Origin: Kiloniellales bacterium
Lineage (GTDB): Bacteria; Pseudomonadota; Alphaproteobacteria; Kiloniellales; JAKSDN01
Direction of reading: 5' to 3'
Length of the DNA: 60,295 nucleotides
NCBI GenBank assembly: GCA_030064845.1
Contig: JASJEC010000028.1
Span: 1-60,295, forward strand
Shown here: piece after piece, positions 49,135 through 58,529 of the stretch
Numbering within the stretch: position 1 is the first letter of the stretch
How the letters are laid out: each line of letters begins with the position of its first letter
The notes under the pieces: generated by a model
Seen by the model: the letters and a program-made list of their open reading frames with translations, nothing else
Told to the model about the DNA's origin: nothing
Databases searched by the model: none
Program-made: the position numbers and the translations under genes

Positions 49135-49515
49135 ATGGCGCGGGAGGTCACGATGGAGTTGCTGGACGAGATCCAGGACGGATTCAACCGGCACGACGTG
49201 GCGGCGATCCTGTCCCATTTCACGGAGGACTGCGAGTGGCTGATGGCGCGCGGTCCCCATACCCCGGAGGGCAGGCGGTGCAAGGGCAAGGCGGAGATCG
49301 GCCAAGTCCTGACAGCGCGCTATGGGCAAATCCCCGACATGCGTTGGGAAGAGATGCGGCACTGGATCTGCGACCAGACCAAGGCGATTTCGGAATGGGT
49401 CGTGCGGGGCACGCCAATGGGTGGCGAACCGTTCGAGTACCTGGGCTGCGATCTCTGGGAATTTCGCGACGGCTATGTGACCAAGAAGGACACCTACTGG
49501 AAGTCTGTCGGCTGA
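49135..49515 (+). CDS. SnoaL/NTF2-like fold protein
   Basis: A 126-residue cone-shaped alpha+beta barrel protein: LLDEIQDGFNRHDVAAILSH, then FTEDCEWLMARGPHTPEGRR, and the C-terminal strand WEFRDGYVTKKDTYW. These match SnoaL-like polyketide cyclase or nuclear-transport-factor-2 families. Asp and Trp in the pocket suggest an enzyme or ligand binder. ATG 49135 has GGGAGGGA upstream. Confidence 0.78.
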   Translation: MAREVTMELLDEIQDGFNRHDVAAILSHFTEDCEWLMARGPHTPEGRRCKGKAEIGQVLTARYGQIPDMRWEEMRHWICDQTKAISEWVVRGTPMGGEPFEYLGCDLWEFRDGYVTKKDTYWKSVG

Positions 49516-49543
49516 CGTTCGCGATTGGTCCTCAGCCCGGCGC

Positions 49544-49876
49544 TCACCGGCCGGAGGGTCCGCGGCGCTTGGAGTAGCCGCGTTGCCGCAGGCAGTCTTC
49601 CATTCGCTGCCTCCCCATAGCCGCGCTCCTGGTGGCGGCCGCCCCGCGGGTCTGTTGGATCTCCTGCCGGCACTCGTTGACGGCCGCGGTCGTCTGCTGC
49701 CTGGAAGCGCCGGGCTTGCTATGGTCGTCGTACCAGCTGGCGCCGGCCTTGTACTCGCAGGCGGTCAGCGCGCCGAGGCAGAGCGCGATCAGCCCGGTGC
49801 GGCCAAGAAGGTACACGGGCGCCACGGTGCGCGCCCGACGCGTGCCATTATCTCTTGTTGAGTGCTGAACCGTCAT
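49544..49876 (-). CDS. Small lipoprotein
   Basis: A 110-residue product with a lipobox (LGALTAC, Cys40) after a hydrophobic stretch, so the mature lipoprotein has about 70 residues. GTG 49816 would give a normal-length signal peptide and may be the real start. The mature part has two cysteines and an RQRMEDCLRQRGYSK-like end also found in small outer-membrane lipoproteins. No function recognised. Confidence 0.6.
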   Translation of the reverse strand: MTVQHSTRDNGTRRARTVAPVYLLGRTGLIALCLGALTACEYKAGASWYDDHSKPGASRQQTTAAVNECRQEIQQTRGAAATRSAAMGRQRMEDCLRQRGYSKRRGPSGR

Positions 49877-50013
49877 GATCCGCCGAAGAGCTGTCTTTGT
49901 GGCCGTTGCTTCGTCGGAACTCTAGACCGACTTACCGCCCAGCGAAAGCGGGCCTTGACCTGGTCACCCGGCGGCTCGACCATGAGGCGCCGCGTTCAGA
50001 GGAAAGGCCTTCC

Positions 50014-51186
50014 ATGATCCCCAATCAGGTGCCGCCCTTCAACTTCGGTCTCGGCGAAACCGCCGACATGTTGCGCGACAGCGTGGCCGGCTTCGCCGCC
50101 GACGAGATCGCGCCGCGCGCCGACGAAATCGATCGGACGAACGAGTTTCCGCGCGACCTCTGGCCGCGCCTGGGCGCGCTGGGGCTCTTGGGCATCACGG
50201 TCGAGGAGGAGCTGGGCGGCGCCGGGATGGGCTACCTCGAGCACTGCGTCGCCATGGAGGAGGTCAGCCGCGCCTCGGCCTCGGTGGGCCTCAGCTACGG
50301 CGCCCACTCGAACCTCTGTGTCAACCAGATCCGGCGCAACGGCAATCCCGACCAAAGATCCCGCTACCTGCCCAAGCTGATTTCCGGCGAGCACGTCGGC
50401 GCGCTGGCCATGAGCGAGCCGGGCGCCGGCTCCGACGTGGTCGGCATGCGCACGCGGGCCGACAGGAAGGGCGACCGCTACGTGCTCAACGGCGGCAAGA
50501 TGTGGATCACCAACGGGCCCGACGCCGAGGTCCTGGTGGTCTATGCCAAGACCGACCCGGACGCCGGGCCACGCGGGATTACGGCCTTCCTGATCGAGAA
50601 GGGCATGAAGGGCTTCTCGACCGCGCAGAAGCTCGACAAGCTCGGCATGCGCGGCTCCAACACCTGCGAGCTGGTGTTCGAGGACTGCGAGGTGCCCGAG
50701 GAGAACGTGCTCGGCGCGGTGGGCAAGGGCGTCAACGTCCTGATGAGCGGGCTGGACTACGAGCGCGCGGTGCTGGCCGCCGGGCCGCTCGGCATCATGC
50801 AGGCCTGCATGGACGCGGTCGTGCCCTACCTCCACGAGCGCAAGCAGTTCGGACAGCCGATCGGCGAGTTCCAGCTCATGCAAGGCAAGCTGGCCGATAT
50901 GTACACCACGATGAATGCGGCCAAGGCCTACGTCTACGCCGTGGCCCAAGCCTGCGACCGCGGCGAGACGACGCGCAAGGACGCCGCCGGCGCGATCCTC
51001 TACGCCGCCGAGAAGGCCACCTGGATGGCGCTGGAGGCGATCCAGTCCCTGGGCGGCATGGGCTACATCAACGACAGCCCGACCGGGCGCCTGCTGCGCG
51101 ACGCCAAGCTCTATGAGATCGGCGCCGGGACCAGCGAGATCCGCCGTTGGCTGATCGGCCGAGAGCTGTTCTCGGAGACCGCGTGA
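50014..51186 (+). CDS. ivd: Isovaleryl-CoA dehydrogenase-like acyl-CoA dehydrogenase
   Basis: A 390-residue FAD enzyme of leucine breakdown that oxidises isovaleryl-CoA to 3-methylcrotonyl-CoA. FAD/substrate blocks [17 protein letters not shown] and [20 protein letters not shown] are present. The catalytic Glu is in the isovaleryl-specific position, Glu250 in [17 protein letters not shown]. The C-terminal [19 protein letters not shown] has Gly where other acyl-CoA dehydrogenases keep their base. ATG 50014 follows AGAGGAAAGG. No methylcrotonyl-CoA carboxylase is in the window. Confidence 0.88.
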   Translation: MIPNQVPPFNFGLGETADMLRDSVAGFAADEIAPRADEIDRTNEFPRDLWPRLGALGLLGITVEEELGGAGMGYLEHCVAMEEVSRASASVGLSYGAHSNLCVNQIRRNGNPDQRSRYLPKLISGEHVGALAMSEPGAGSDVVGMRTRADRKGDRYVLNGGKMWITNGPDAEVLVVYAKTDPDAGPRGITAFLIEKGMKGFSTAQKLDKLGMRGSNTCELVFEDCEVPEENVLGAVGKGVNVLMSGLDYERAVLAAGPLGIMQACMDAVVPYLHERKQFGQPIGEFQLMQGKLADMYTTMNAAKAYVYAVAQACDRGETTRKDAAGAILYAAEKATWMALEAIQSLGGMGYINDSPTGRLLRDAKLYEIGAGTSEIRRWLIGRELFSETA

Positions 51187-51345
51187 ACCAGTGCGGGCGG
51201 CTTATAATGAACGGCGGTTAACCCTCTGTTTTTGAAAAATAAATGTTAAACTAGGAGGAATTGTTTACGCTCGAACACTAGCATGGCGGGCATCGGCTTA
51301 GCCTCCGGCCCCTAGGGCGGGGCTCGCCCATGGGAGTGTTCGGCG

Positions 51346-52065
51346 ATGGATCAGGTCCTGGGCCAAATGGGCTCGCTCTTCTTCACGGTGCTCGAGGACT
51401 TTCGCGCCTTCCTCCTTGGCCTGGATCCCCTGACCCAGCTCATGCTGATCGGCGGGCTCGTCCTGCTGCTGGTCGTGCTGCGGCTGCGCGCTCGTCTCGC
51501 CGCGACCTCGGGCCAGCGGGCTCTGCGCCGCAAATACAGAAAGCTGGTCAAGACCGGGGTGGCGGAGTGGGAACTGCCCTTCCGCCTCCTGGAGAGCCGG
51601 GAGGAGTGGGATCATTTGCCTAAAGAGTTCCTGATGGAGCTCGCCTCCCGCCTCGAGCAGCGGGACAAGATCATCGAGTTCATTCTCCTGGTCGAGCGTG
51701 ACGACTTCGACCGCGAGGATTTCGTCCGCCTGATGAACTACGAGCCAGACACGGCCATGCACGAGCTCTCCGTGATGTTGACCGACCACGCCACGGAGCT
51801 GAAGGTCAAGCGGGCGATCGCCGTGCTCGGACTCGCGATTCAGATCGATCCCGAGAACCACCTGGCGATGATCGACCTGGCGACGCGGCACTATTCCTCG
51901 AAGCACTACGCCGAGGCGCTGCCCCTGCTGGAGCAGGCGATGTCGCTCAGCCGGGAAGCTCGGCCGCAGCAGGCCGGTTCCGCGCAGACGCTGCACGACA
52001 TGCTCGGGCTGCTCGGCGAGATGTACGAGGACTGCGCCCAGCGGGCCGGACCGAAGACCGCCTAA
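51346..52065 (+). CDS. Membrane-anchored protein with helical repeat-like tail
   Basis: A 239-residue protein. One membrane helix (about 29-47; LTQLMLIGGLVLLLVVL) is followed by an Arg-rich stretch and a long helical region that includes AIAVLGLAIQIDPENHLAMIDLATRHY and HYAEALPLLEQAMSLSREA. These look like two TPR-type repeats (tentative). Its 160-bp leader is AT-rich, with a TATAAT at 51203. No family recognised. Confidence 0.6.
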   Translation: MDQVLGQMGSLFFTVLEDFRAFLLGLDPLTQLMLIGGLVLLLVVLRLRARLAATSGQRALRRKYRKLVKTGVAEWELPFRLLESREEWDHLPKEFLMELASRLEQRDKIIEFILLVERDDFDREDFVRLMNYEPDTAMHELSVMLTDHATELKVKRAIAVLGLAIQIDPENHLAMIDLATRHYSSKHYAEALPLLEQAMSLSREARPQQAGSAQTLHDMLGLLGEMYEDCAQRAGPKTA

Positions 52066-52228
52066 ACGCCGAACCCGCAGGTTCCAAAGCGGTCTCTGGA
52101 AGAGGGTAGAACGCCCGCTTCGGAGATGGGTCAACGGCGCCCGAAGCCTCTCATGCTATTTTATTGACGGCGGCACCCCGACAAGTAAGCAATAATGAAA
52201 GTTTGATTACACGCTGTCGGGGAAGATC

Positions 52229-53980
52229 ATGACACTCAATGGAGACGAACCGGGAACGGTCCGGCGCCTCATCCATCGCTTTGTGCCGGGCCTCGAAACC
52301 CTGTCCCGCTACGATCGATCCTGGCTTTCGCACGACCTGGCCGCGGGGTTGTCGGTCGCCGCGATCGCCCTGCCCGTCGGCATCGCCTACTCCGAGCTCG
52401 CCGGTGTCCCGGCGGTGGTCGGCATGTACTCGGCGATCTTCCCGCTCCTGGTATACGCCCTGTTCGGGTCCTCCCGCCAGCTCATGGTCGGGCCCGACGC
52501 CGCGACCTGCATCATGGTCGCGGCCAGCCTCGGGACCCTGGCCGGCGGCGATCCCGAGAAGTACCTGGCGCTCATGGTGGTCCTGACCTTGATGACCGGC
52601 GTCCTCTACGTCATTGCCGGTTTCCTCCGACTCGGCTTCATCGCGAATTTCCTTTCCCACCCCATACTCGTGGGATTTCTCAACGGTATCGCCCTGTATA
52701 TCCTGGTCGGGCAGGTTCCGAAGTTCCTCGGCTACGAGGGCGAGGCCAAGGATTTCTTCGCCAAGCTGGTCGAGCCCATCGACAAGATCGACGAGGTCCA
52801 CGTGCCGACGTTGGTGCTCGGCATCGGGCTGCTGGTCCTTCTGCTTCTGATCCGCCGCTTTGTGCCTAAGCTGCCCGCCGCCCTGGTCGTTGTAATTGTC
52901 GGTCTCGTCGCGGTCGCCACCCTGGGACTCCAGGAGCAGGGCGTCGCGGCGATCGGCGCCGTTCCGGCGGGGCTCCCGACGTTCCATTTCGCGCTGTTCG
53001 ACGTGGAGACCTACGAGCGGATTTTCGCTGATGCGGCCGCTCTCATGCTGATCAGCTTTACCAGCGGCGTGCTGACGGCCAAGAGCTTCGCCAGCCGCAA
53101 CCGCTACGAGATCGATTCCAACCAGGAAATGGTCGCCTTCGGCGCCGCGAACATCGTGACCGGATTAGCGCAGGGTTTCCCTGTTACCGGCGCCGACTCG
53201 CGGACGGCGGTCAACAACGCCATGGGAGGCAAGAGCCAGCTGGTCGGCATCGTCGCCGCCGCCAGCATGCTCGTGGTCTTGTTCTTCTTGACCGAACCGC
53301 TCGCCTTCGTGCCGCAGGCTGGGCTGGCTGCGGTCATCATGGTTGCGGCGGTCGGCCTGTTCGATTTCGCGGCACTGCGCGATCTCTTCGTCATCAGCCG
53401 CCGCGAGCTTCTGCTGTCGCTCACCACCACGCTCGGCGTTCTCGTCCTGGGCGCGCTCGAAGGCGTCTTTGTCGCCGTCGGTCTGACTTTCATCTGGCTG
53501 CTTCACGTCGGGTCCCGGCCCCATGACGCGATCCTGGGACGTACCAAGGCAATGGGCGTAAGGGGCTTCCATAGCCTCGAGAACTACCCGGAGGCGAAAA
53601 CCTACCCGGGACTGCTCATCTACCGCTTCGACTCCGACCTTCTGTTCTTCAACGTCGACTACTTCAAGCAGCGCCTGCTCAAAGCCATCGCCGAGTCCGA
53701 GACACCCGTCGAATGGGTCGTTGTCGATGCTAGCCCGGTCAACATATTAGATGTGACCGCCATTCAGAAGATCGACGAGCTGCGCGAGGAGTTGGCGGCG
53801 CGAGGCATCACGCTTGCCAACGCCCGTGCCAAGACCAGTCTTGGGCGGTTTTTTACAGGCGACTGGTTGAAACGGAGACACGAATCACGTGAAGCGTATG
53901 TTTTTTCTACGGTCAGAGCTGCGGTGATCGCCTTCCGCAAGCGAAACAGAGAGGCATCGACGCCAGAAGCCGATGCCTAG
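52229..53980 (+). CDS. SulP family anion transporter with STAS domain
   Basis: A 583-residue SulP/SLC26 carrier. The membrane part (about 35-440) has LAAGLSVAAIALPVGIAYSE and the anion-site region MSSGVLTAKSFASRN-like FTSGVLTAKSFASRN, with GFPVTGADSRTAVNNAMGGK near 330. The C-terminal STAS domain covers about 455-565 (VVDASPVNILDVTAIQKIDE). Substrates may be sulfate, bicarbonate or organic acids. Its TAG stop is the first triplet of a B-type hairpin. Confidence 0.9.
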   Translation: MTLNGDEPGTVRRLIHRFVPGLETLSRYDRSWLSHDLAAGLSVAAIALPVGIAYSELAGVPAVVGMYSAIFPLLVYALFGSSRQLMVGPDAATCIMVAASLGTLAGGDPEKYLALMVVLTLMTGVLYVIAGFLRLGFIANFLSHPILVGFLNGIALYILVGQVPKFLGYEGEAKDFFAKLVEPIDKIDEVHVPTLVLGIGLLVLLLLIRRFVPKLPAALVVVIVGLVAVATLGLQEQGVAAIGAVPAGLPTFHFALFDVETYERIFADAAALMLISFTSGVLTAKSFASRNRYEIDSNQEMVAFGAANIVTGLAQGFPVTGADSRTAVNNAMGGKSQLVGIVAAASMLVVLFFLTEPLAFVPQAGLAAVIMVAAVGLFDFAALRDLFVISRRELLLSLTTTLGVLVLGALEGVFVAVGLTFIWLLHVGSRPHDAILGRTKAMGVRGFHSLENYPEAKTYPGLLIYRFDSDLLFFNVDYFKQRLLKAIAESETPVEWVVVDASPVNILDVTAIQKIDELREELAARGITLANARAKTSLGRFFTGDWLKRRHESREAYVFSTVRAAVIAFRKRNREASTPEADA

Positions 53981-54040
53981 AGCAGATCGGGGTTGATGGA
54001 ACCGTCCGCGGCAGTCCATCAGATCCCGTGAACCTGCGCC
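53978..54040. repeat. Intergenic hairpin, B type (right arm decayed)
   Basis: Opens TAGAGCAGATCGGGGTTGAT, with inner GATGGA/TCCATC stem, and closes CAGATCCCGTGAACCTGCGC, where the expected TCTGCTCTA has drifted. The opening TAG is the stop of the SulP gene. Confidence 0.7.
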
Positions 54041-54217
54041 AACAAGTTACAACGAACGGATCATGTCGTGGCGGCAACGCTCTGCGGTCCTGTCGCAGTA
54101 TGTGATCCCGCACCGGTTTCTCTCGGCCCCGCCAGGCCGCCGAGAGGCCTGTTCACCGCTGGACCGGCATCGTGTAGTCTCTTGGGCAGCAAGTCTTCTG
54201 CGGGGGAAGGGTTGCCC

Positions 54218-54934
54218 ATGGTCGGAATGTTCATGCGAGCCGGGCGCGGGGCCGTTGTCCCGGTGCTGGTCGCGCTCTTCTGGGCGGGTACGGCGGCGGC
54301 CGAGAGCCTACGCGAGCGTCTCTACACCCTGGCGCTGGCGGAAGGCTTCGCGGTCAGCCACGCTGAGCGTCTCCCCGAGATCGAGGCCCGGCCCGACACG
54401 CCGCTCCCCGCATCGGTTCCGGTCTCGCGGCGTATCAGGGCAATTCTGGAAGGCTACAACTACGTGCTGGTCTACGATTCCGCGGGCCGGATCAAGGAGC
54501 TGCGCGTTCTGGGTCCGGCGCCCAGCGCCGCGGCCGTGCTCGCGCAGGCGAGCGTCTCCACGACCCGGCGCGGGTTGCACCATGTCGTCGAAGCCGAGCT
54601 GGTCGGTCCCAACGGCGCGCCGCACAAGATCCCGCTGATGCTGGATACCGGCGCGACCATGGTGGTGCTGCCGCTATCGATGACCGGAAGCCTCGGCTTC
54701 GAAAGCAAGGACCTGACCGACGGCTGGGCCGAGACCGCCGCCGGCCGGGTGCCGATCAAGTCGGGCTGGTTGCGGACGATCAAGGTGGGCCGGGTGGCCG
54801 AAAAGAGGGTCGCCGTCTCGTTCATCGAAGACAGCAAGCTCGGCGAGCAGACCCTTCTCGGCATGAGCTTCCTGGAGCGCTTCCGCTTGACCATCGACGA
54901 CCAGAACGACCGCATCATTCTCGTCCCCAGATAA
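54218..54934 (+). CDS. Membrane-anchored/exported retropepsin-like aspartic protease
   Basis: A 238-residue protein from ATG 54218 (GGGGGAAGGG upstream). An N-terminal hydrophobic segment (about 10-28) directs it to the membrane or periplasm. The C-terminal half is a retropepsin-like domain with IPLMLDTGATMVVLPLSM (catalytic Asp143, DTGA) and LLGMSFLERFRLTIDD. This matches the bacterial clan-AA aspartic proteases of alphaproteobacteria. The region between (about 30-115) is unlike known domains and may be a prodomain. Confidence 0.83.
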   Translation: MVGMFMRAGRGAVVPVLVALFWAGTAAAESLRERLYTLALAEGFAVSHAERLPEIEARPDTPLPASVPVSRRIRAILEGYNYVLVYDSAGRIKELRVLGPAPSAAAVLAQASVSTTRRGLHHVVEAELVGPNGAPHKIPLMLDTGATMVVLPLSMTGSLGFESKDLTDGWAETAAGRVPIKSGWLRTIKVGRVAEKRVAVSFIEDSKLGEQTLLGMSFLERFRLTIDDQNDRIILVPR

Positions 54935-54966
54935 GCCCAGGGCGATATTGCCTCGAGGCGTCTGTT

Positions 54967-55101
54967 GCGGATTCACAGGATCGATGGGCCGCCCCGGCGA
55001 TTCCATTTGATCGCGTTCTGCTCTAAACCTGAGATATAGAGCGGATTCACATGGTTGGTTGGAAACCACGAAGTGGTTCCATCTAAACATGATCCGCTCT
55101 A
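54967..55101. repeat. Two-hairpin intergenic element (B then A)
   Basis: B half 54967-55025 (left end trimmed, GCGGATTCACAGG ... TTCTGCTCTA), 11-base spacer AACCTGAGATA, A half 55037-55101 (TAGAGCGGATTCACATGGTT ... CATGATCCGCTCTA). The spacer resembles that of 29847-29858 and the reverse of 11308-11318, so B-spacer-A moves as one unit. Confidence 0.85.
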
Positions 55102-55137
55102 GTCTCGCGGCCGAGCATCGACCGAGTCTGAGCCGCC

Positions 55138-55869
55138 ATGAGCCGCGAGACCATAGAGATCACCCGGGAAGTCCTGGAGACGTTGAGCACGGTCTCCGCC
55201 GCGACGCTCTCCATGCAGCTGCTGAAGCGCGGCATCCGCAACGGCTCGATGATCGGTCCCCGGCCGCTCGATCCCGCCAGGCCGCGCGCCGCCGGGCCGG
55301 CCTTCACGCTGCGCTTCATCCCGATGCGCGAGGACATCGCCAGCCTCGATAGCTACGCCAGGCCGGGTTCCCTGCGTCAGGCGATCGAGGAGGTGCCGGC
55401 GGGGAGCTTCGTCGTGATCGACGCGCGCGGCGAGGCGGGCGCGGCGACCCTGGGCGACATCCTCGCCGCCCGGCTGGTCGCCCGCGGCGCCGTCGGCGTG
55501 GTTAGCGACGGCCCGTTCCGCGACGTCGCCGAGATCCGTCCGCTCGACCTCGCCGTGTTCTCGACCGGCGCGGTGGCGCCGCCGTCTATCGCCCGTCTCG
55601 TCTTCGCGGACTGGCAGGTGCCGGTCGGTTGCGGCGGGGTGGCCGTCGTGCCGGGCGACGTCATCGTCGGCGACGAGGACGGCTGCATCGTCGTGCCCCG
55701 GAATCTGGCTGCCGAGGTGGTCCGCGACGCGGTTGAACAGGAACGCTTCGAGCGCTTCGCCCAGATGAAGGTCAAGGGCGGCGCCCCCGTGCTCGGCCTC
55801 TACCCGCCCGGCGACGAGGCCCTGGCCGCCTACCAGGCCTGGATCGAACAGGGAGAGCCGGAGCTTTGA
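55138..55869 (+). CDS. RraA-family protein (HMG aldolase/oxaloacetate decarboxylase-like)
   Basis: A 243-residue protein of the RraA-like fold. Family features are STVSAATLSMQLLKRGIRN, VVIDARGEAGAATLGDILAA and the acid-metal site GVVSDGPFRDVAEIR (Arg then Asp). Enzymes of this fold cleave 4-hydroxy-4-methyl-2-oxoglutarate or decarboxylate oxaloacetate; true RraA regulators of RNase E have shorter sequences. A short-tailed enzyme is more likely. Followed by DUF1272 after 22 bases. Confidence 0.83.
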   Translation: MSRETIEITREVLETLSTVSAATLSMQLLKRGIRNGSMIGPRPLDPARPRAAGPAFTLRFIPMREDIASLDSYARPGSLRQAIEEVPAGSFVVIDARGEAGAATLGDILAARLVARGAVGVVSDGPFRDVAEIRPLDLAVFSTGAVAPPSIARLVFADWQVPVGCGGVAVVPGDVIVGDEDGCIVVPRNLAAEVVRDAVEQERFERFAQMKVKGGAPVLGLYPPGDEALAAYQAWIEQGEPEL

Positions 55870-55891
55870 GGGCCGGCGGGGGAGGCGCGTC

Positions 55892-56092
55892 ATGGCTCTG
55901 AGCATGAAGCCCGCCTGCGAGAAGTGCGAAGCGGGTGTATCCCCCGCGGGCGACGCCTATATCTGCAGCCACGAATGCACCTTCTGCCCGTCCTGTGCCC
56001 GGACGCTGGGTCACCGCTGTCCGAACTGCGGCGGCGAGCTGGTCCGCCGGCCCAAACGGCGGTCCGACCCGGAGCCGCCACACTACGCCTGA
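55892..56092 (+). CDS. DUF1272 zinc-binding protein
   Basis: A 66-residue cysteine-rich protein of the DUF1272 family. KPACEKCEAGVSP, then ICSHECTFCPSCAR and HRCPNCGGELVRRP place eight cysteines in CxxC pairs, a double zinc-ribbon-like layout. Strong ribosome site GGGGGAGG upstream. Function unknown. Confidence 0.9.
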   Translation: MALSMKPACEKCEAGVSPAGDAYICSHECTFCPSCARTLGHRCPNCGGELVRRPKRRSDPEPPHYA

Positions 56093-56119
56093 GCGCTGAA
56101 GCGAAAAGAGGAGTTGACC

Positions 56120-56800
56120 GTGCCGACTGCCCTCATCACCGGTGCCAACCGCGGACTCGGCCTGGAGTTCACGAGGTCATTCCTGGCCGACAGCTGGCAC
56201 GTGCACGCCTGCTGCCGCTATCCGGAAAAGTCAAAGGGCCTCAAAGGACTGGAGGGCGACCTTGACGTGCATAGGCTGGATGTCACGGACGGCCTCAAAG
56301 TGGCCAACCTGTCCCGTGAGCTGGTCGGCGGGCCCATCGACCTGGTGCTGAACAACGCGGGCGTCTACGGTCCCCGCACGGGCTTCGGCGAAACCGACTA
56401 CGACCTATGGGAAGCGGTTTTTCGGATCAACAGCATCGCGCCGCTCAGGATGGCGGAGCGCTTCGTCGAGCAGGTCGCGGCCAGCGAGCGCAAGCTGATT
56501 GTCAACATCTCGAGCATAATGGGCTCGATCGGCCAGCTGCAGAGCTCGGGCAGCTACTTCTACAGAGCATCCAAGGCGGCCTTGAACATGGTCACCAAGG
56601 GTCTCTCGGTCGATCTCGCGGCGCGCGGCATCACGGTCGTGGCGGTGCACCCGGGCTGGGTCCAGACCGACATGGGCGGCACGGAAGCCGACCTTACGGC
56701 GACCCAGAGCATCGCCGGCCTGCGGGCGGTCATCGAGAGCCTCGACATCAGCAAGACGGGGCGCTTCTTCAATTACGACGGCAGCGAGCTGCCGTGGTGA
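56120..56800 (+). CDS. SDR family oxidoreductase (C-factor-like)
   Basis: A 226-residue short-chain dehydrogenase. PTALITGANRGLGLEFTRSF is the cofactor loop, NNAGVYGP is the NAG motif, and SYFYRASKAALNM holds the Tyr-x3-Lys pair. The pattern with VHPGWVQTDMGG is typical of the CsgA/C-factor-like group. GTG 56120 is chosen because AAAAGAGGAG sits at proper spacing; TTG 56114 is too near. It overlaps the DUF3291 gene by GTGA. Confidence 0.85.
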   Translation: MPTALITGANRGLGLEFTRSFLADSWHVHACCRYPEKSKGLKGLEGDLDVHRLDVTDGLKVANLSRELVGGPIDLVLNNAGVYGPRTGFGETDYDLWEAVFRINSIAPLRMAERFVEQVAASERKLIVNISSIMGSIGQLQSSGSYFYRASKAALNMVTKGLSVDLAARGITVVAVHPGWVQTDMGGTEADLTATQSIAGLRAVIESLDISKTGRFFNYDGSELPW

Positions 56801-57267
56801 GCGGAGTGAAGTTCCATCTGGCCCAGCTGAACATCGCGCGGGCCCTAGCGCCGCTCGACGATCCGCTGATGGCGGACTTCGTGGCGGCGCTCGACCGCAT
56901 CAACGCCCTGGCCGAGGCGAGCCCGGGCTTCGTCTGGCGGCTCCAGGACGAGAGCGGCAACGCGACCGAGATCCGCGCCTTCGACGATCCCCTTGTCATC
57001 GTCAATCTCTCGGTTTGGGAGAGCGTCGAGGCGCTGTTCGACTATGTCTACAAGGGCGGCCACGCGGGAGTGCTGGCCCGGCGCCGTGGCTGGTTCGAGA
57101 AGGCAGAGGGACCTCATCTCGCCTTGTGGTGGGTTCCCGCCGGCCATCGACCGGACGTGTTCGAGGCCCGAGAGCGCCTGGCGCGTCTGGAGAAGAAAGG
57201 GCCGAGCGCCGAGGCCTTCACCTTCGGGCGGCGCTTTCCCGCACCGAACCGGGCGATGGCGGGGTAG
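56797..57267 (+). CDS. DUF3291 family protein
   Basis: A 156-residue protein with [20 protein letters not shown], the [19 protein letters not shown] block and [19 protein letters not shown], all typical of DUF3291, a dimeric ferredoxin-like (ABM-type) fold. GTG 56797 start overlaps the SDR stop. Four bases separate it from the acyl-CoA dehydrogenase gene, so the three form an operon. Role unknown. Confidence 0.87.
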   Translation: MSGVKFHLAQLNIARALAPLDDPLMADFVAALDRINALAEASPGFVWRLQDESGNATEIRAFDDPLVIVNLSVWESVEALFDYVYKGGHAGVLARRRGWFEKAEGPHLALWWVPAGHRPDVFEARERLARLEKKGPSAEAFTFGRRFPAPNRAMAG

Positions 57268-57271
57268 GGCG

Positions 57272-58408
57272 ATGGACCTGACCGAAGAGCAGATCTTGAT
57301 CCGCGACACGACGCGCGCCTTCGCAGGCGAGCATCTGGCGCCCAAGGCGGCGGAATGGGACCGGGAGCAGCGCTTCCCCACGGAAGCGGTGGCGGGCATG
57401 GCCGAGCTGGGTCTGATGGGCATGCTGGTGCCCGGGGAATGGGACGGCGCTGGCGCCGACCACGTCGCCTACGCCCTGGCGCTGATCGAGGTGGCGGCCG
57501 GCGACGGCTCCTGCTCCACCATCATGTCGGTGCACAACTCCGTCGGCTGCATGCCGATCGTGAAGTTCGGCTCCAACGACCAGAAGGAGCGTTTCCTCAA
57601 ACCCATGGCGCGCGGCGAGCGGCTGGGCGCCTTCTGCCTGACCGAACCGCAGGCCGGCTCGGACGCCGCTGCCATCAAGACCCGGGCCGAGCGCGACGGC
57701 AACCACTATGTCCTGAACGGGGTTAAGCAGTTCATCACCTCGGGCCAGAACGCCGACGTCGCCATCGTCTTCGCCGTCACCGACCCGGACAAGGGCAAAC
57801 GCGGTGTCTCCGCCTTCGTGGTGCCGACCGACACGCCGGGCTACCGCGTCGCCTCGGTGGAGAAGAAGCTGGGTCAAAAGGCCTCCGACACCTGCCAGAT
57901 CGTCTTCGAGGACTGCCGCCTCACGCCCGATCTGCTGTTGGGCGAGGAGGGCCAGGGCTACAAGATCGCGCTCTCGAACCTGGAAGGCGGGCGCATCGGC
58001 ATCGCCGCCCAGTCCGTCGGCATGGCCCGGGCGGCCTTTGAGGCGGCGCTGGCCTATGCCCGCGAGCGCGAGGCCTTTGGCAGCGCGATCATCGAGCACC
58101 AGGCGGTGGCCTTCCGCCTCGCCGACATGGCGACCCAGCTCCACGCCGCCGAACTGATGGTGCTCCAGGCTGCCGCCCTGCGCGATGGCGGCCGGCCTTG
58201 CCTGAAAGAGGCGGCCATGGCCAAGCTGCAGGCCTCGGAAATGGCCGAGAAGGTCTGCTCCGACGCGCTGCAGATTCACGGCGGCTACGGCTATCTCGCC
58301 GACTTTCCGGTTGAGCGGATCTACCGCGATGTCCGGGTCTGCCAGATCTACGAGGGCACCTCGGATATCCAGCGCCTGATCATCGCCCGCCAGCTCGCCG
58401 CCGGTTAG
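57272..58408 (+). CDS. Short/branched-chain acyl-CoA dehydrogenase
   Basis: A 378-residue FAD enzyme that introduces the 2,3-double bond in an acyl-Co[18 protein letters not shown] and [17 protein letters not shown] bind [22 protein letters not shown] follows. The catalytic Glu361 lies in the usual C-terminal position ([14 protein letters not shown]). It resembles isobutyryl/2-methylbutyryl-type dehydrogenases, in keeping with ivd and pcc in the same window. Start ATG 57272. Confidence 0.9.
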   Translation: MDLTEEQILIRDTTRAFAGEHLAPKAAEWDREQRFPTEAVAGMAELGLMGMLVPGEWDGAGADHVAYALALIEVAAGDGSCSTIMSVHNSVGCMPIVKFGSNDQKERFLKPMARGERLGAFCLTEPQAGSDAAAIKTRAERDGNHYVLNGVKQFITSGQNADVAIVFAVTDPDKGKRGVSAFVVPTDTPGYRVASVEKKLGQKASDTCQIVFEDCRLTPDLLLGEEGQGYKIALSNLEGGRIGIAAQSVGMARAAFEAALAYAREREAFGSAIIEHQAVAFRLADMATQLHAAELMVLQAAALRDGGRPCLKEAAMAKLQASEMAEKVCSDALQIHGGYGYLADFPVERIYRDVRVCQIYEGTSDIQRLIIARQLAAG

Positions 58409-58529
58409 GGCGCCGCCGGCCGCCGAAACGGCGGAGGTTGCGGTGGCGGCCATGGATAACGATCTCTAGCCCGACGGGCCTTCGGCCCAATGGCGATCAA
58501 AGACCTGACCGGGAGGGTGACCAGCCGCG

